In this document: piece by piece, positions 34,933-43,270 of the stretch
Numbering within the stretch: position 1 is the first letter of the stretch
How the letters are laid out: the number at the start of each line of letters is the position of its first letter
Origin: Flavobacterium macacae
GTDB taxonomy: Bacteria > Bacteroidota > Bacteroidia > Flavobacteriales > Flavobacteriaceae
Reading direction: 5' to 3'
DNA length: 64,000 nt
Assembly (NCBI RefSeq): GCF_003865365.1
Contig: NZ_RQVR01000001.1
Coordinates: forward strand, 249,118-313,117
Made by a program: the position numbers and the translations under genes
The notes under the pieces: generated by a model
What the model was told of the DNA's origin: nothing
The model's input: only the letters and a program-made list of their open reading frames with translations
Databases searched by the model: none

Positions 34933-36003
34933 TTATCGATTACCCGTAATTATTTTAAACCCCTTTGGGATTAGTTTTTTCAGTATTATTCCGGTAATCA
35001 AACATATAAAAATTGTCACTATCGGTGATAAAAAATACACAACAATGTGCATCTCTTCTTGCTTACCAAAAAAATAAAACATCCCTTTTTTAATAATCGT
35101 CAAAATGGGTTCATGAAATGCATAAATAAAGAAAGTAAATTTGAATAAAGAATTACAGTTGGTAATAAAACCTTGGTTGTTTTTAAATAGTAAATCATAT
35201 AGAAACCAAAATGCAATTATTCCGGATAGAATTGCTGTCTTATGCCCGATCTGTATCCAAAGTGGTGAGAAATTTTCTACTTGAAAAAACGTTTTTACTG
35301 TCAACAAAAGTATCCAGCAAACTAATAGACTTAAAACTGCTTTTTTAGAAATGGTTTTTTTGACAACTTCTTGATTATGTATCGACAAATAAATTCCAAA
35401 AGAGAAGAACAATAATGATTCACTTGTGAAAATTATATTGTCTAACGTTACTATCCAAAATGGTAAAATGATCAGCAGAAACCAAAAATTTAATTTTTTT
35501 GTAATGAAATATAAAAGTGGTGATAGAAGTGTTAAAACGATTAAATCACGTATAAACCAAAATTGGTAAGGAATCAGGTTTAAAAAAGCAGCATCAAAAA
35601 ACTCGTTTAAACTGTAATTTTTTATTAGCTTTTTGGTAAAAAAAGCTTCAGTTTGAGGTATGATTTGCAATATATAATAAAATAAAATTCCAAAGAATCC
35701 CCAAAGTAAATAAGGAATTACAAGGGTATGGAACCTTTTTTTTATTTTGATTGCAAAGTCAGCATTTCCATTAAATGTGAAGAAAAAAAGATATCCCGAG
35801 ATTATAAAAAAAAGCGGTACGGCAATTCGAGTAATTCCGAAAGAAATAATTGTTTGGACAAACCAATTGAAATTTTTGCTTGAATCATAAATTTCTAAGG
35901 ATTGGTACAAATCCAGATTATAGCAATGTAAAATCACAACCAATATAATGGCAAAAAAAGAAACTGCTTTAATTTTTTGACTTAAATATTCAGTCATTTC
36001 CAC
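34933..36003 (-). CDS. Acyltransferase family 3 membrane protein
   Basis: Integral membrane acyltransferase of 356 residues with about ten helices. It has the early His of the family in IILVVILHCYNLDLY and the R/K-rich loop after helix two (KIKKRFHTLVIPYLLWGFF). Such enzymes usually add O-acetyl groups to surface sugars. It lies 3 bases after the DUF6311-like gene, so the two are co-transcribed. Acetylation of the polysaccharide made here is the likely role. Confidence 0.88.
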   Translation of the reverse strand: MEMTEYLSQKIKAVSFFAIILVVILHCYNLDLYQSLEIYDSSKNFNWFVQTIISFGITRIAVPLFFIISGYLFFFTFNGNADFAIKIKKRFHTLVIPYLLWGFFGILFYYILQIIPQTEAFFTKKLIKNYSLNEFFDAAFLNLIPYQFWFIRDLIVLTLLSPLLYFITKKLNFWFLLIILPFWIVTLDNIIFTSESLLFFSFGIYLSIHNQEVVKKTISKKAVLSLLVCWILLLTVKTFFQVENFSPLWIQIGHKTAILSGIIAFWFLYDLLFKNNQGFITNCNSLFKFTFFIYAFHEPILTIIKKGMFYFFGKQEEMHIVVYFLSPIVTIFICLITGIILKKLIPKGFKIITGNR

Positions 36004-36006
36004 TAT

Positions 36007-38124
36007 TTAGTTATTGATTTTTATGGATTTATCCGTTTTTGCATATTTTAAATCTCCTTTTTCATTTTTAATACCTACAAAGATTTTATAGTTTCCATTT
36101 TCTAATTTGTCACCAATAAAGGTTGTTTTAAAACCTGAATTGTCTAGTTTTCCTGTTTTGTATGTGCTTGTAATATCTGATCTTTGAAGCATATTTGCTG
36201 GTATTTTATAGTATCTAGCTTCTTCATTTAAAATTACAAAAAGAGAATCTTTGCTATTGTCTTTGCTGTTTTTTATAAAAGCCCAACCTTCAACCTGAAG
36301 TACATTATTGTCAAAATTAAAATTTTCAACATAAAATTTAATCTCGTCTGTGTCTGTTAAATTTCCGGTTGTGATTTGAATATCATTTTGCGTAGCATCT
36401 TTTACCAAAGAAGCTATATAAGCGTTATCATCTTTGGTCGATATATCTATCTTTTTATCTTTTGAATATATCAAAATATAGCCGTCGATCATTTTTAAAA
36501 CAACTTTGTTTTTTGCTATTAAAACATTAAAGTCTTGAATAAATTGAGGTGTTGTTATAAACAATTGATTTTCTTGAATTATTGCGTTTCTCAAGTTTTG
36601 AAAAATTTTAGAGGTGAATTCTTGCGATTTTTGTGCATCAACTCTTGCAACATATCCATTTGTGATTGGCTTTTCACTTTTTAAGGCTAAAAAACAAAAA
36701 TCTTGATAATCTAACGGAGTTAAAATACTGGTGTTAAATGGAGGATATGTAATTATCTCATCAAAATTTTTAAACACATTTTTCCACTCGTTGTCTGCTA
36801 ATTTTGTTTCGAAAGTTTTTTTAGGTCCTGTTCTTAAAGAATTAGATTTAAATAAATCTTGTGTGTCATAACATTGGAGTATCAATAAGGTGATCAAAAT
36901 CAAATATTTTAAACCACTTGCTACTTTTGTTTTGTAAAAAATTAAAAGTGAAAATATAAATATCAGGTAATACATGGGCCAGATAAATCTTCCGGTTGCT
37001 CTAAAAGTATAGCAAATTTTTTCAATACTGTTAGGTAGAGAAAACTTAAATAAAATCTTTTCATTTAATGAAATATGATTTGTTATTGCAAAAAGCGACA
37101 ACAAGAAACAGGCGATAAAAAGTATCAGATATTTTTTTTCAATTGTTTTTAAAAACTTAAAATCTTTTAAAGTTTTAAATCCAAGCCAAAATAAAGTAAA
37201 GAATGCTAGTAGGATCATACCTAAACCTAAATAAGCAAATCCCTCATATTGTTTATCGCTCACCATTCCTAATTTTGGCAGAAATTTTGAAAAATATCCG
37301 TAAGAGTCAAAAAAGGAATTCAAATTAAAACTCATTAAATTAAAAGAGTCTGAAGATGCTAAATTAACCGATTCTCCTATGCCAATCATTCCTAAAATAT
37401 ACCATATGATTAAGACTGATAGTATGGAAATAACAGGATACATAAAAAGCATTTTCTTAGAAATTGATTTATCGAAAAAATAGTTTTTTACAGGTAACAG
37501 AATATTAAAAATTCCAATAATCGCTGTCAAATAAGGCGATATCAAAGCACTTAGTGCCAAAATTAAGAATTGTTTTTTATTAACAGAATTGGCAGTTGTT
37601 GATTCTGTTCTAATTAAATAATAGTAAAACGAAGCGATAATTATCCATTGAGCACACAAGGCTGGGTGCAAACTTCTAAATAAAAGTACTGGGTTTAAAA
37701 CAAAAAACACAACCGCAATAAATGCATATAATGAACTGACATTGAATAGTTTAAATATTTTAAAGGCATATAAACCTGTTAAAAAAGAACTTAAAAAGAG
37801 CCAAAATCCAAAGTATTGAAAGTCTTCGGGTAAAATAGAAGTGAATGGCTTCAATAAAATTGCGAGCAATGGAATGGAATCTGTAAACCCAATATTTGTA
37901 CCATTCGGATAATTATAACTTTGAATTTCTCCTATTGGAAATGTCCATGGATCATTTCTATAAAATGCCCAACCCAGATAATGTGTTCCCCAATCATGAT
38001 ATACAGACATTAACCAGTTAATGTTCGTTGGGTCTAACTTATCTAAACCGTGACTAAAATGGAATGCTATTACTGAAATCAATAATATGATTAAGTAATT
38101 ATATCTTTCTTTTTTAAACATCAT
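36007..38124 (-). CDS. Large membrane protein (DUF6311-like, possible glycosyltransferase)
   Basis: A 705-residue protein. About residues 10-400 hold ten to twelve membrane helices with a first periplasmic loop containing DPTNINWLMSVYHDWGTHYLGW, which resembles the GT-C layout of DUF6311 proteins. The C-terminal 200 residues are soluble and end in a beta-rich domain. Its ATG overlaps the stop of the preceding GT2 gene (TAATG), implying coupling. A lipid-linked sugar glycosyltransferase that decorates the polymer is a reasonable guess, fitting the adjacent DPM-type GT2. Confidence 0.72.
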   Translation of the reverse strand: MMFKKERYNYLIILLISVIAFHFSHGLDKLDPTNINWLMSVYHDWGTHYLGWAFYRNDPWTFPIGEIQSYNYPNGTNIGFTDSIPLLAILLKPFTSILPEDFQYFGFWLFLSSFLTGLYAFKIFKLFNVSSLYAFIAVVFFVLNPVLLFRSLHPALCAQWIIIASFYYYLIRTESTTANSVNKKQFLILALSALISPYLTAIIGIFNILLPVKNYFFDKSISKKMLFMYPVISILSVLIIWYILGMIGIGESVNLASSDSFNLMSFNLNSFFDSYGYFSKFLPKLGMVSDKQYEGFAYLGLGMILLAFFTLFWLGFKTLKDFKFLKTIEKKYLILFIACFLLSLFAITNHISLNEKILFKFSLPNSIEKICYTFRATGRFIWPMYYLIFIFSLLIFYKTKVASGLKYLILITLLILQCYDTQDLFKSNSLRTGPKKTFETKLADNEWKNVFKNFDEIITYPPFNTSILTPLDYQDFCFLALKSEKPITNGYVARVDAQKSQEFTSKIFQNLRNAIIQENQLFITTPQFIQDFNVLIAKNKVVLKMIDGYILIYSKDKKIDISTKDDNAYIASLVKDATQNDIQITTGNLTDTDEIKFYVENFNFDNNVLQVEGWAFIKNSKDNSKDSLFVILNEEARYYKIPANMLQRSDITSTYKTGKLDNSGFKTTFIGDKLENGNYKIFVGIKNEKGDLKYAKTDKSIKINN

Positions 38125-38837
38125 TAATATTTCTTTATTAATAGATACAACTCCTTTAAAATTTTAAAACTTGTCTTAAAACCTAATTTTGAGCCTTCGA
38201 TATCTTTCCATTCTTTTAAAGGAAATTCTTGTCCTAGCAATAATAAGTTCTCTTTTCTCAATCGTATAAAAACCTCAACATCAAATAACCATGATGTGCT
38301 AAATTCTTTATTAAAAGCTACAGCTGCAGTCTGTTTAGAGAAAATTTTTGCCCCACATTGAGTATCATAAATTCCAAGGCGAAACTTTAAATTAATGAAT
38401 GTTACAATCACTCGGCCAATGATATGGCGGTAATATTTTCTTTGAATATTTGAATTTAAAAGTAAAACCCTTGAACCAAAAATGAAAGATGCCTCATTTT
38501 TGTTCAATTCTTTGGTCATTCTTGTAATTTCAGATGCTGGTGTAGAAAAATCAGCATCAAAATAGCCAATGAAATCATATTCATTTTTGGCTAAAACTTC
38601 ATTGACTGATTTAAAAACAGTATTTGCCTTTCCTTGATTTTGTGGATAATGAAACACGAAACATCGTTCAGAATTTAAAGCTGAAAACTTTTCAATTATA
38701 GGTAATGTATTGTCTTTACTTCCGTCATTTGCTAAAAAAATATCAACAGTAGTATGCTCCAATAAATGAAGTAGCGCCTTTTCTTGAAGTCTTTTTTCCT
38801 CATTGTAACAAGGAATAATGATTGCTATTTTTTGCAT
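38124..38837 (-). CDS. Glycosyltransferase family 2, dolichol-phosphate mannosyltransferase type
   Basis: GT-A enzyme of 237 residues that would load a sugar onto a polyprenyl phosphate carrier. Motifs are KIAIIIPCYNEEKRL, LANDGSKDNT and the catalytic GYFDADFSTP. The start MQKIAIIIPC at 38837 is preferred; an in-frame ATG four codons earlier (38849) is possible. It is coupled to the next gene, a large GT-C-like membrane protein that could use the product, and overlaps the methyltransferase gene. Confidence 0.88.
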   Translation of the reverse strand: MQKIAIIIPCYNEEKRLQEKALLHLLEHTTVDIFLANDGSKDNTLPIIEKFSALNSERCFVFHYPQNQGKANTVFKSVNEVLAKNEYDFIGYFDADFSTPASEITRMTKELNKNEASFIFGSRVLLLNSNIQRKYYRHIIGRVIVTFINLKFRLGIYDTQCGAKIFSKQTAAVAFNKEFSTSWLFDVEVFIRLRKENLLLLGQEFPLKEWKDIEGSKLGFKTSFKILKELYLLIKKY

Positions 38838-39583
38838 AGACAATAACATGATAAGCCTGGTATTTGAAAGCCTATTTTCTTTAAAAATAAACTTGTAATA
38901 AAATCAACTTTTAATAAGGTGTTTATAAAAAAAGTTTTGGTCTTACCGCCTTCCCAGTTGTCGATTGAGGCTTCTTTGTCTTTCTTTAAGAATTTATCTA
39001 ATTTTCTAAAGAAAAGCAATGTTGTAAAGTAATATCCTTTATCAATTATTTCAAATTCATTTTTATTTAATAATGAAGATAATTGAGGTAAAGTATATCT
39101 TCTGTAGTGACCTAAAAGCACATCATGACTTGAAAATACAGATTGAAAAGCCGGAACTGCAAAAAAATAATGGTTATTCCCTTTGCGATTCAAATCGTCT
39201 AAAATTATTTTCTCGTCCTCCAGATGTTCTAAAACATCCATACACAAAAAAAGTGTTGGTTCTTCTGTAGGATATTTTTTTAAATATTCTTGCAGATTTT
39301 GAACATATTGAACTTTACTATTGTTATTATTAATTTTTAATTGTTCCACAACTTCCGGATTGTAAGCTGTGTCAATGGCAAAATATTCAGTCGCTAAATT
39401 TTTTTCAACCAATGTGTGAATTACGTACGCATCTCCGCTTCCAATATCCACAATTCTTTGAATAGGAAAAGGAATTTTTGCTTGTTTTAAAAAAGTGTGC
39501 AACACGTTTTTGCGAGACGTTTCCCAAGGATGTCTTCTATATTTACTTTTGTCTTCTAATCTTGAAAACTCAGATATATCCAT
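38825..39583 (-). CDS. Class I SAM-dependent methyltransferase
   Basis: A 252-residue protein with motif I IVDIGSGDAYVIHTLVE, motif II region YFAIDTAYNPEVVEQL and LFLCMDVLEHLEDEK, the usual Rossmann methyltransferase pattern. The segment DVLLGHYRRYTLPQL is frequent in methyltransferases encoded beside DPM-type glycosyltransferases. It overlaps the GT2 gene. Substrate unknown, plausibly a sugar or lipid carrier intermediate. Confidence 0.87.
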   Translation of the reverse strand: MDISEFSRLEDKSKYRRHPWETSRKNVLHTFLKQAKIPFPIQRIVDIGSGDAYVIHTLVEKNLATEYFAIDTAYNPEVVEQLKINNNNSKVQYVQNLQEYLKKYPTEEPTLFLCMDVLEHLEDEKIILDDLNRKGNNHYFFAVPAFQSVFSSHDVLLGHYRRYTLPQLSSLLNKNEFEIIDKGYYFTTLLFFRKLDKFLKKDKEASIDNWEGGKTKTFFINTLLKVDFITSLFLKKIGFQIPGLSCYCLCKK

Positions 39584-39593
39584 TTTATTAAGT

Positions 39594-40577
39594 CTAGCTT
39601 GGGTTACTCTTGATTTTATACATTTTTGAACGATAAAATGCTCTAATTGTTCCCAATATTACAAATAAACCAATAAAAATTAAGGGTAAAATAACCTTCT
39701 TTTTCCCGTTAACCCCTTTTTTATTTTTAACGTTTAAAGAACTACTATTATCCTTGATTATTTTACTTGAACTAATTAAATCAACCTTTATAAAAGCTTG
39801 CTCTTGAATTAATTTGTTTTTCGTTATAAGAACATCATTTAACTGGGTATTTTCATTATTATAATACACCATTTTATCGCCAACATCAGTTCCTCCTTTA
39901 CCTAAAGTTGCTAGAATTGCGTCAATTTGAGCAATCGTTTTTTCATTTTCTATATATCTTAATTTTGTACTTTCAGTAAGCGATTTCTGGATATCTGTAA
40001 AATACTCACTAGAATTCAAATAGGTTAAAATAGGTTCAATGACTGATTTTCTGTCGATAATACCATTCGTAGTAATTTTAATTTTGTGCTGTTTATAGTT
40101 TTTGCTTGTCACTTCACCATCCATCACTTTATTGATATCACCATCTTCCGCCATCAATTTTAATAATTCAAAGTTATGCTCACGTTGCTCTGCAAATTGA
40201 TACACATCATTGATTGGCTCAATTGAAATTTCTCTCAATAATTTTGGGTTTTTAATTCCAATAGCCTTTAAAAAAGAAATATCACCTTCTCCAATTTTTG
40301 AATTGATCAAATTTACTTTTGAGTACGCATAATCAACTGAACTAAAATTAGCATTTACAATCACCTCATGATCATAAACCTTCGTGTTTTTATCTAAATA
40401 ATATCCAAGTCCAGCTCCAATAATAAAAAGCACGATCAAAATAACTAAATTTCGTTTCACAAACAGAAATCCTCTAAAAATCCAGCTTAAAAAGCCTTCA
40501 TAGGCCTGTCCTATTTTTTTTGAAACTTGACCCAAATCAATTTCTTGATCATTAGTATTTGGAGTAATTGAACTCAT
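39594..40577 (-). CDS. Wzz-like chain length determinant protein
   Basis: Polysaccharide co-polymerase-like protein of 327 residues with two membrane helices, one near 43-62 (LVILIVLFIIGAGLGYYLD) and one near 298-316. The periplasmic part between them is helical, with charged heptads. No C-terminal kinase domain follows, so it is not a BY-kinase fusion. Position at the head of the polysaccharide genes suits control of polymer length. The Wzz domain similarity is weak, so confidence is moderate. Confidence 0.7.
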   Translation of the reverse strand: MSSITPNTNDQEIDLGQVSKKIGQAYEGFLSWIFRGFLFVKRNLVILIVLFIIGAGLGYYLDKNTKVYDHEVIVNANFSSVDYAYSKVNLINSKIGEGDISFLKAIGIKNPKLLREISIEPINDVYQFAEQREHNFELLKLMAEDGDINKVMDGEVTSKNYKQHKIKITTNGIIDRKSVIEPILTYLNSSEYFTDIQKSLTESTKLRYIENEKTIAQIDAILATLGKGGTDVGDKMVYYNNENTQLNDVLITKNKLIQEQAFIKVDLISSSKIIKDNSSSLNVKNKKGVNGKKKVILPLIFIGLFVILGTIRAFYRSKMYKIKSNPS

Positions 40578-40586
40578 AAAAAGCTA

Positions 40587-42281
40587 TTATTTTACGTTAA
40601 AGATTTGTTCCAATATTTTAATGGTAATCAAATAAGTAGGTTTTACACCCGTTGTTCCCAATCCGCCAGAAGCCAAGGTACTTCCCGTTTCCAATGGATT
40701 ATCAGAGGCATAATACGCATATCGCACCTTCACGTCGGGATTGATGCTTTTTCTGATTTTTGAAGCCGACTGAATCGCTTTTTGGTAATAAGATCCTTCC
40801 ATTTCAAGACCAATTACGCCCCAAGTAGACTCGTGGAAGAATTTCAAAAGATCTTTATTCTGAAGCGAAGTTCCCAAAACCGAAACCATCGGTCCTGCAT
40901 AAACCGGAATATCGTTTCCTTCAAACATTTCTGCAGTCAATTCATTTTCAAACGGATAATTATCGCCCGTTCCTTCATTGATGTGCGCCGACGGAATCAT
41001 GATATCGCCTTTTCCGCCTTCCAAAATTCCTGCTTTTCCCATAATCGAAACCGATTCAACATTCAAGAAATACTTGTTTTTCTCAAATTTATACGGTTTC
41101 AATAATTCATCGATTGTTTCGTAGGCTTGTTCGCCAAAGGCATAATCCATCACGATAATTACCGGCGGCTGTTGGCCAATCTTTGCGTTCGGAAAGGCTG
41201 ATTTTGCCCAATCAATTTTAGCGGTATCAAAAACCTGTACGTCAATATTGGTTCCAGAAGCCGCATCAGGAACAGAAATCATTCCATATTTTAACGCTGC
41301 TTCTTCCACTTTATCTCTCACGTCATTGGCTCCAGGCTTGCTTAATTCTTCAAAAATAAAGAAATCAGACTTGTCCTTGAATTTTGTTTTCAGCGTATGA
41401 GTTGCAAAAATCGAGTTCATCACACTGTGCATGTTCGCGCTGATAACGTGAATCGGTCGATCTAACAATTCATTTTGTCTTAAAACTTCCTTGATATTGT
41501 TTGCCCAAATTTCTCCGTGGATATGGTGGCCCAAGCGCTCACGCAAAATGGGACTGAAAGTAATGGTTCTCTTGTTATTGAAAATCACTTCTTCAATCGC
41601 CAGTTTTCCTAACCAATACACCACGTGCAAGAAACGGTCTGGGTTTTCTTTATTTCCAAAACCTTCATAAATATCCAAGATTTCTTCAAAAGAACGCCCC
41701 AAAATATTGGAAGCGTGCGAAATAGCAATTTCTCTTTCAATTAACGGAAGTGTTTCTTCTTGCTTCACGATTTCGGCCAATTTTTCCCAGTCGCGCGTAA
41801 ATTCTTTCGTGTTTTCGTCTAAAAGAACACGGTCTTTAATTTTGTGCGATTCAATGAAAATAAAAGTCAAATGCGTCAAAATATCGTAGATGTCTGAACG
41901 GCCTCTTGTGATTTCCACGTTCATTTGCTCATCGTCGATTCGGTAGCAGTTACGCTTTCTTTTTGGAGGAACGATCGGTGTGAAATGTGATTTTGAATAA
42001 CCTTCATCTGACGTCAGATTGATAAAACGGCATTCTTCAATTCCCACCGGAAGCCTTTCAATTACATACAATAATCCGCTTAATTCTACTTTTTCTTCCG
42101 CAATCGTACCATAAATTTCTGGACGCAACTGCAATAATGCTTCTCTTAATGTTTCTCCCGAAACGCCCATCGGCTTATAGAATCCTCTATTAAACAGGTG
42201 GCGCATCGTGATGTATAATTTTTCAATTGCCGCAGAAGATTCTTGGGCTCTTGATCTTGATATATTTTTAGTCTCTTTCAT
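40587..42281 (-). CDS. Putative nucleosidase/phosphorylase-like protein (DUF6909-like)
   Basis: A 564-residue cytoplasmic protein. The C-terminal third resembles purine nucleoside phosphorylase/nucleosidase folds: GLEMEGSYY (Glu493, Glu495) matches the E-M-E ribose-binding motif and YYASDNP (Asp527) the catalytic S-D element. The N-terminal 250 residues are helical and may be regulatory, recalling the two-domain AMP nucleosidase. The sequence resembles the Bacteroidota family DUF6909. It has its own promoter and precedes the Wzz-like gene by 9 bases. Reaction and substrate are inferred, not shown. Confidence 0.72.
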   Translation of the reverse strand: MKETKNISRSRAQESSAAIEKLYITMRHLFNRGFYKPMGVSGETLREALLQLRPEIYGTIAEEKVELSGLLYVIERLPVGIEECRFINLTSDEGYSKSHFTPIVPPKRKRNCYRIDDEQMNVEITRGRSDIYDILTHLTFIFIESHKIKDRVLLDENTKEFTRDWEKLAEIVKQEETLPLIEREIAISHASNILGRSFEEILDIYEGFGNKENPDRFLHVVYWLGKLAIEEVIFNNKRTITFSPILRERLGHHIHGEIWANNIKEVLRQNELLDRPIHVISANMHSVMNSIFATHTLKTKFKDKSDFFIFEELSKPGANDVRDKVEEAALKYGMISVPDAASGTNIDVQVFDTAKIDWAKSAFPNAKIGQQPPVIIVMDYAFGEQAYETIDELLKPYKFEKNKYFLNVESVSIMGKAGILEGGKGDIMIPSAHINEGTGDNYPFENELTAEMFEGNDIPVYAGPMVSVLGTSLQNKDLLKFFHESTWGVIGLEMEGSYYQKAIQSASKIRKSINPDVKVRYAYYASDNPLETGSTLASGGLGTTGVKPTYLITIKILEQIFNVK

Positions 42282-42301
42282 TCTTATTATTTTCTAACCC
42301 G

Positions 42302-42309
42302 CAAATATA
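42302..42309 (-). promoter_or_regulatory. -7 promoter element of the DUF6909-wzz unit
   Basis: Minus-strand TATATTTG matches TAnnTTTG, 21 bases before the ATG at 42281. Confidence 0.5.
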
Positions 42310-42358
42310 GATTTTTTATTTTTAACTATTTTTAATCGAATCATTAGCATTTCGTCAC

Positions 42359-43264
42359 TTAATTGGTTAAAATTAAATTAATCGAAGGCTCATAAATCAT
42401 TTTTCCCTTTCCATACGGATTCAATTCTTCCTTTGTCTGCCTGATCCATTTACCGCCAGAAAAACTATACAGATATTCTTTTTCAACCGCATTGTATAAA
42501 ACCTGAGGCGCAAAGCTGATTTTGGTCTTGGTGGTATTGGAATTATAATCGGTGATGGTTCTGGTAATTTTATTTTTCTGGATCAGCAGTCTTTCAAAGA
42601 CCACAAAAACGCCAGTTTCCGGCATTTCAAGATTAAAATCCGTCAAATCAACTTCTTGTTTTGTGATTCCTTTTTTGATAGTGACGATGTAATTTTTATC
42701 CAATAGTTCCTCTGAAGGAAAACCGTTTGCGTCAACCCCATACAACTGAATTCGGATGATAGCGTCTTCAATTTTGCTGTCAACCGTTATGGAGGCTTTT
42801 TTAATCCAATTTGTTTTTTTGTATTCTGGCAAATACGGGAAAAATTTGGCGTCCATTTTTGGCCCGTTGTCAAAAGCTTCGGCAACGCGGTTTTTAGTTT
42901 TTCCAATTTCGATCTGCGTTTTCTCTTTTCGATTATTTGAAATCAAAATTTCGCCAATTTCAACAGCATCCATTGACAAAGCAACTGATTTTGATTCAGA
43001 AGCCTTCACGGTTTTCTTCTTAAATCCCAATGCTGAAAAAACCAGGTTTTTGTTTTTATCTGAAACGTTAATCACAAATTCGCCATTTTCTTCAGAAGTC
43101 GTCCCGATGGCCTCATTCTCCACCCAAACACTCACGTAAGGAATCGGATTTCCCGAAATACTGTCTTTCACAACGCCTCTTGTTTGGGCAAAACTTACAC
43201 ATCCTATCAAAAAAAACAACACCAAATATCTTGTTTCTTGCTTCTTTTTTCTTTTTTCTATCAT
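42359..43264 (-). CDS. Exported protein with carboxypeptidase-regulatory-like domain
   Basis: A 301-residue protein with a signal peptide (about 10-27, YLVLFFLIGCVSFAQ). Residues about 28-105 form the CarboxypepD_reg-like beta-sandwich (TRGVVKDSISGNPIPYVSVW then GEFVINV) found in many Bacteroidota surface and TonB-linked proteins. There is no plug or barrel. The rest is beta-rich with no known motif. It starts 6 bases after the GH3 gene in the same direction. Function unknown. Confidence 0.8.
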   Translation of the reverse strand: MIEKRKKKQETRYLVLFFLIGCVSFAQTRGVVKDSISGNPIPYVSVWVENEAIGTTSEENGEFVINVSDKNKNLVFSALGFKKKTVKASESKSVALSMDAVEIGEILISNNRKEKTQIEIGKTKNRVAEAFDNGPKMDAKFFPYLPEYKKTNWIKKASITVDSKIEDAIIRIQLYGVDANGFPSEELLDKNYIVTIKKGITKQEVDLTDFNLEMPETGVFVVFERLLIQKNKITRTITDYNSNTTKTKISFAPQVLYNAVEKEYLYSFSGGKWIRQTKEELNPYGKGKMIYEPSINLILTN

Positions 43265-43270
43265 CTTTTT

